Under the pieces are notes generated by a model that saw only the letters and a program-made list of their open reading frames with translations, was not told the origin of the DNA and did not search any database. A stretch of 9,647 nucleotides of DNA from an uncultured Chromatiaceae bacterium (GTDB lineage Bacteria > Pseudomonadota > Gammaproteobacteria > Enterobacterales > Alteromonadaceae), in NCBI GenBank assembly GCA_946482615.1, contig CAMLSF010000134.1, positions 1 to 9,647 of the forward strand. Reading direction: 5' to 3'. The translations under genes and the position numbers were made by a program. Of the stretch, positions 8,491 to 9,647 are shown piece after piece; position 1 is the stretch's first letter, and the number at the start of each line of letters is the position of its first letter.

Positions 8491-8501
8491 TTCTGATCCC
8501 A
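8474..8501. repeat. REP-like palindrome spanning the maeB stop codon
   Basis: TGGGGTCAGAACT (8474-8486) and AGTTCTGATCCCA (8489-8501) are reverse complements apart from one G.T pair, separated by TT. The maeB stop TAG (8488-8490) lies at the apex. The GGGGTCAG head recurs in the second palindrome 48 bases further on. Form and spacing resemble extragenic REP elements, but membership needs a genome-wide count. It may also act as a 3'-end stabiliser or terminator for maeB. Confidence 0.55.
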
Positions 8502-8548
8502 ATGTACGGCGTTCGCTCCGGATTGAACAAGCTGATTTGAAAACAGCA

Positions 8549-8568
8549 GGGGGTCAGGCCTGACCCCC
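8549..8568. repeat. Perfect 20-base palindrome between maeB and metJ
   Basis: GGGGGTCAGG followed directly by CCTGACCCCC is a perfect palindrome. It can fold into an eight-pair GC-rich stem with a GGCC loop. It lies between the convergent maeB and metJ genes, six bases from the metJ stop, so it can block transcription from both sides. Neither side has a true T run (CTTAGTATT on +, TGCTGTTTT on -). It shares GGGGTCAG with the palindrome at 8474-8501, so a REP/BIME origin is likely, with termination as a possible secondary role. Confidence 0.6.
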
Positions 8569-8574
8569 TTAGTA

Positions 8575-8910
8575 TTACTCTTCGTCTGATTCCGCTTCCT
8601 GGATCACAGGAATCGGCTTACCCATACTGGTTAAAATATTACGCACTTCCACTGGAATTTGATGTGGATTGTCTTTGCGTAAATCTTCATCTGCCGGCAA
8701 AGGCTGACCGGTGAAGGCATGCAAAAAAGCTTCACATAATAATTCGCTGTTGGTGGCATGACGCAGGTTGTTCACCTGGCGGCGGGTTCTTTCATCTGTT
8801 AACACTTTCAATACGTTCAACGGGATAGAGACTGTAATCTTTTTCACCTGTTCGGACTTCTTTCCGTGTTCCGCATAAGGGTGAACATACTCACCATTCC
8901 ACTTTGCCAT
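8575..8910 (-). CDS. metJ: MetJ, methionine regulon repressor
   Basis: MetJ is the ribbon-helix-helix repressor of methionine biosynthesis; it binds tandem Met boxes with S-adenosylmethionine as co-repressor. The 111 residues are nearly identical to E. coli MetJ through the core. The DNA-reading strand KKITVSIP (23-30) carries K24 and T26, the equivalents of E. coli K23 and T25 numbered without Met. The helices [20 protein letters not shown] and [12 protein letters not shown] (41-72) include R43, E60, H64 and F66, the residues I recall as the SAM site. Only the last ~35 residues diverge, ending in an acidic tail (EAESDEE) a few residues longer than in E. coli. ATG at 8910 follows AAGG with a seven-base spacer. 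It is transcribed away from metB across a shared control region, the classic arrangement, and converges on maeB. Confidence 0.97.
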   Translation of the reverse strand: MAKWNGEYVHPYAEHGKKSEQVKKITVSIPLNVLKVLTDERTRRQVNNLRHATNSELLCEAFLHAFTGQPLPADEDLRKDNPHQIPVEVRNILTSMGKPIPVIQEAESDEE

Positions 8911-8981
8911 AGGGATACCTTGATTGAATTTAGTTATATGGTCTGCTGACCTTTGCTACGTTGCGCACGTAATTGGACGAA

Positions 8982-9010
8982 ATTTTACTTCTTTATACTC
9001 CCGAGTACAA
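8982..9010 (-). promoter_or_regulatory. Putative metJ promoter
   Basis: Read on the - strand, TTGTAC (9010-9005) and TAAAAT (8987-8982) are separated by 17 bases, matching -35 in four of six and -10 in five of six positions. This would leave a leader of roughly 65-70 bases before the metJ ATG. The leader includes a small dyad, TACGT/ACGTA, at 8957-8971. The upstream Met-box cluster begins 25 bases beyond this -35. Confidence 0.5.
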
Positions 9011-9034
9011 ACTCTGCGCAAGATTTAATAGTAC

Positions 9035-9050
9035 AGACGTCTAAATGTTT
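9035..9050. promoter_or_regulatory. MetJ operator, upstream Met-box pair
   Basis: AGACGTCT (9035-9042) is a perfect Met box, and the adjoining 8-mer AAATGTTT (9043-9050) is a degenerate second box in phase. MetJ dimers need at least two adjacent boxes. The pair ends on the first base of the metB -35, so bound repressor should hinder polymerase there, and it may also touch metJ autoregulation. Confidence 0.8.
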
Positions 9051-9077
9051 TGACTTCTTATTTTTGCCGGGTATACT
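9050..9077 (+). promoter_or_regulatory. metB sigma-70 promoter
   Basis: TTGACT (9050-9055) and TATACT (9072-9077) each match consensus in five of six positions, with a 16-base spacer. Transcription would begin near 9083-9086, inside the downstream Met boxes, giving a short leader of about 30 bases. Operator boxes on both flanks are what a MetJ-repressed promoter should show. Confidence 0.75.
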
Positions 9078-9080
9078 TTT

Positions 9081-9104
9081 AGACGTCTAAACATCTAAAT
9101 TTGG
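9081..9104. promoter_or_regulatory. MetJ operator, downstream Met boxes over the metB start site
   Basis: AGACGTCT (9081-9088) is a perfect Met box, followed in phase by AAACATCT (9089-9096, about half to two-thirds conserved) and a weak third unit AAATTTGG (9097-9104). It begins three bases after the -10 and covers the predicted transcription start. MetJ bound here would block initiation. Confidence 0.85.
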
Positions 9105-9112
9105 GGTTTTTT

Positions 9113-9647
9113 ATGAGCAAACCACACTCAGCTACAGTAGCGGCCCGCGCCGGAATAGCGCAGGACTCCGCCTATGGTGCTGTGACGCCGCCTTTGTATT
9201 TAACCTCAACTTATGAACTCAAAGCTTTTAAACAACCGGGTAAATACGATTATTCACGCTCGAATAACCCAACACGGGATTTGTTAGGTGATGCATTAGC
9301 AGAGCTGGAAGGTGGTGCTAAGGGATTAATCACCGGCACTGGCATGTCCGCTTGCCTGTTGGCGCTGCAATTGATTGGCCCGGAAGATACCTTAGTCATT
9401 CCCCATGATTGTTATGGTGGCAGTTATCGTTTATTCCTGAATTTAGCCACTCGTAAAAAAGCCTTTCAACTGGTGGTCGTCAATTTCCAGCAAGCCGACT
9501 GGGCAGAACAAGTGAAAGCAGCGCAACCAAAAATGATTTGGGTTGAAACCCCAAGTAATCCGCTGCTGCAAATCACCGATGTCAAAGCCACAGCAGAGCT
9601 GGCAAAAACACTGAATGCGATTCTGGTGGTGGATAACACCTTTTTAT
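9113..9647 (+). CDS. metB: MetB, cystathionine gamma-synthase (N-terminal part)
   Basis: MetB makes cystathionine from cysteine and O-succinyl- (or O-acetyl-) homoserine in the transsulfuration route to methionine. It is a cytoplasmic PLP enzyme of the Cys/Met-metabolism family. The window holds 178 codons plus one base, and the frame is still open at the edge. Visible landmarks are the substrate/PLP-phosphate tyrosine motif YSRSNNPTRD (47-56), ALAELEGG (61-68), TGTGMSA (74-80), HDCYGGSYRLF (98-108), VETPSNPLL (144-152) and VVDNTFL (172-178), with D174 expected to hold the pyridine nitrogen. The PLP lysine lies beyond the window. The order of blocks follows E. coli MetB, though metC/metY relatives share the fold. 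The metJ neighbour and Met boxes favour MetB. ATG 9113 has GGGG (9103-9106) with a six-base spacer, an unorthodox Shine-Dalgarno. metL probably follows outside the window, as in relatives. Confidence 0.92.
   Translation, partial: MSKPHSATVAARAGIAQDSAYGAVTPPLYLTSTYELKAFKQPGKYDYSRSNNPTRDLLGDALAELEGGAKGLITGTGMSACLLALQLIGPEDTLVIPHDCYGGSYRLFLNLATRKKAFQLVVVNFQQADWAEQVKAAQPKMIWVETPSNPLLQITDVKATAELAKTLNAILVVDNTFL

Overview
The window is ordinary core-genome sequence from a gammaproteobacterium. I infer an Alteromonadales-like or Rheinheimera/Shewanella/Vibrio-like organism. The evidence is close similarity (recalled, not searched) of Tgt, YajC, SecD, SecF, YbaL, MetJ and MetB to their enterobacterial and Vibrio counterparts, and the queA-tgt-yajC-secD-secF order that is conserved across the class. 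I see no phage, plasmid, insertion sequence, CRISPR array, rRNA or tRNA.

Left part (1-4733, + strand): the 3' end of queA, then tgt, yajC, secD and secF, closely spaced and probably co-transcribed. An extra extended -10 promoter and a weak hairpin lie between queA and tgt. QueA and Tgt are two steps of tRNA queuosine modification. YajC, SecD and SecF form the accessory complex of the SecYEG translocon. A strong hairpin flanked by A and T runs closes the operon and probably also ends the convergent gene ybaL.

Middle (4751-7224): ybaL, a CPA2-type K+/H+ antiporter with an RCK/TrkA-N domain, lies on the - strand. It is followed by a 761-base gap with no convincing gene. The gap holds three consecutive hairpins in the presumed ybaL leader, an AT-rich dyad, a second imperfect dyad and one doubtful 107-codon frame.

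Right part (7240-9647): a single-domain malic enzyme (maeB type, +) faces metJ (-), and metB (+, cut by the window edge) diverges from metJ. The metJ-metB intergenic region carries an easily read control region, with two clusters of Met boxes on either side of a good sigma-70 promoter. Between maeB and metJ are two GGGGTCAG-type palindromes that look like a REP/BIME pair. The first one contains the last codons and stop of maeB.

I found no credible new multigene system. The points most worth a second look are the REP-like pair that overlaps the maeB 3' end, the structured region upstream of ybaL, and the two-cluster Met-box layout.
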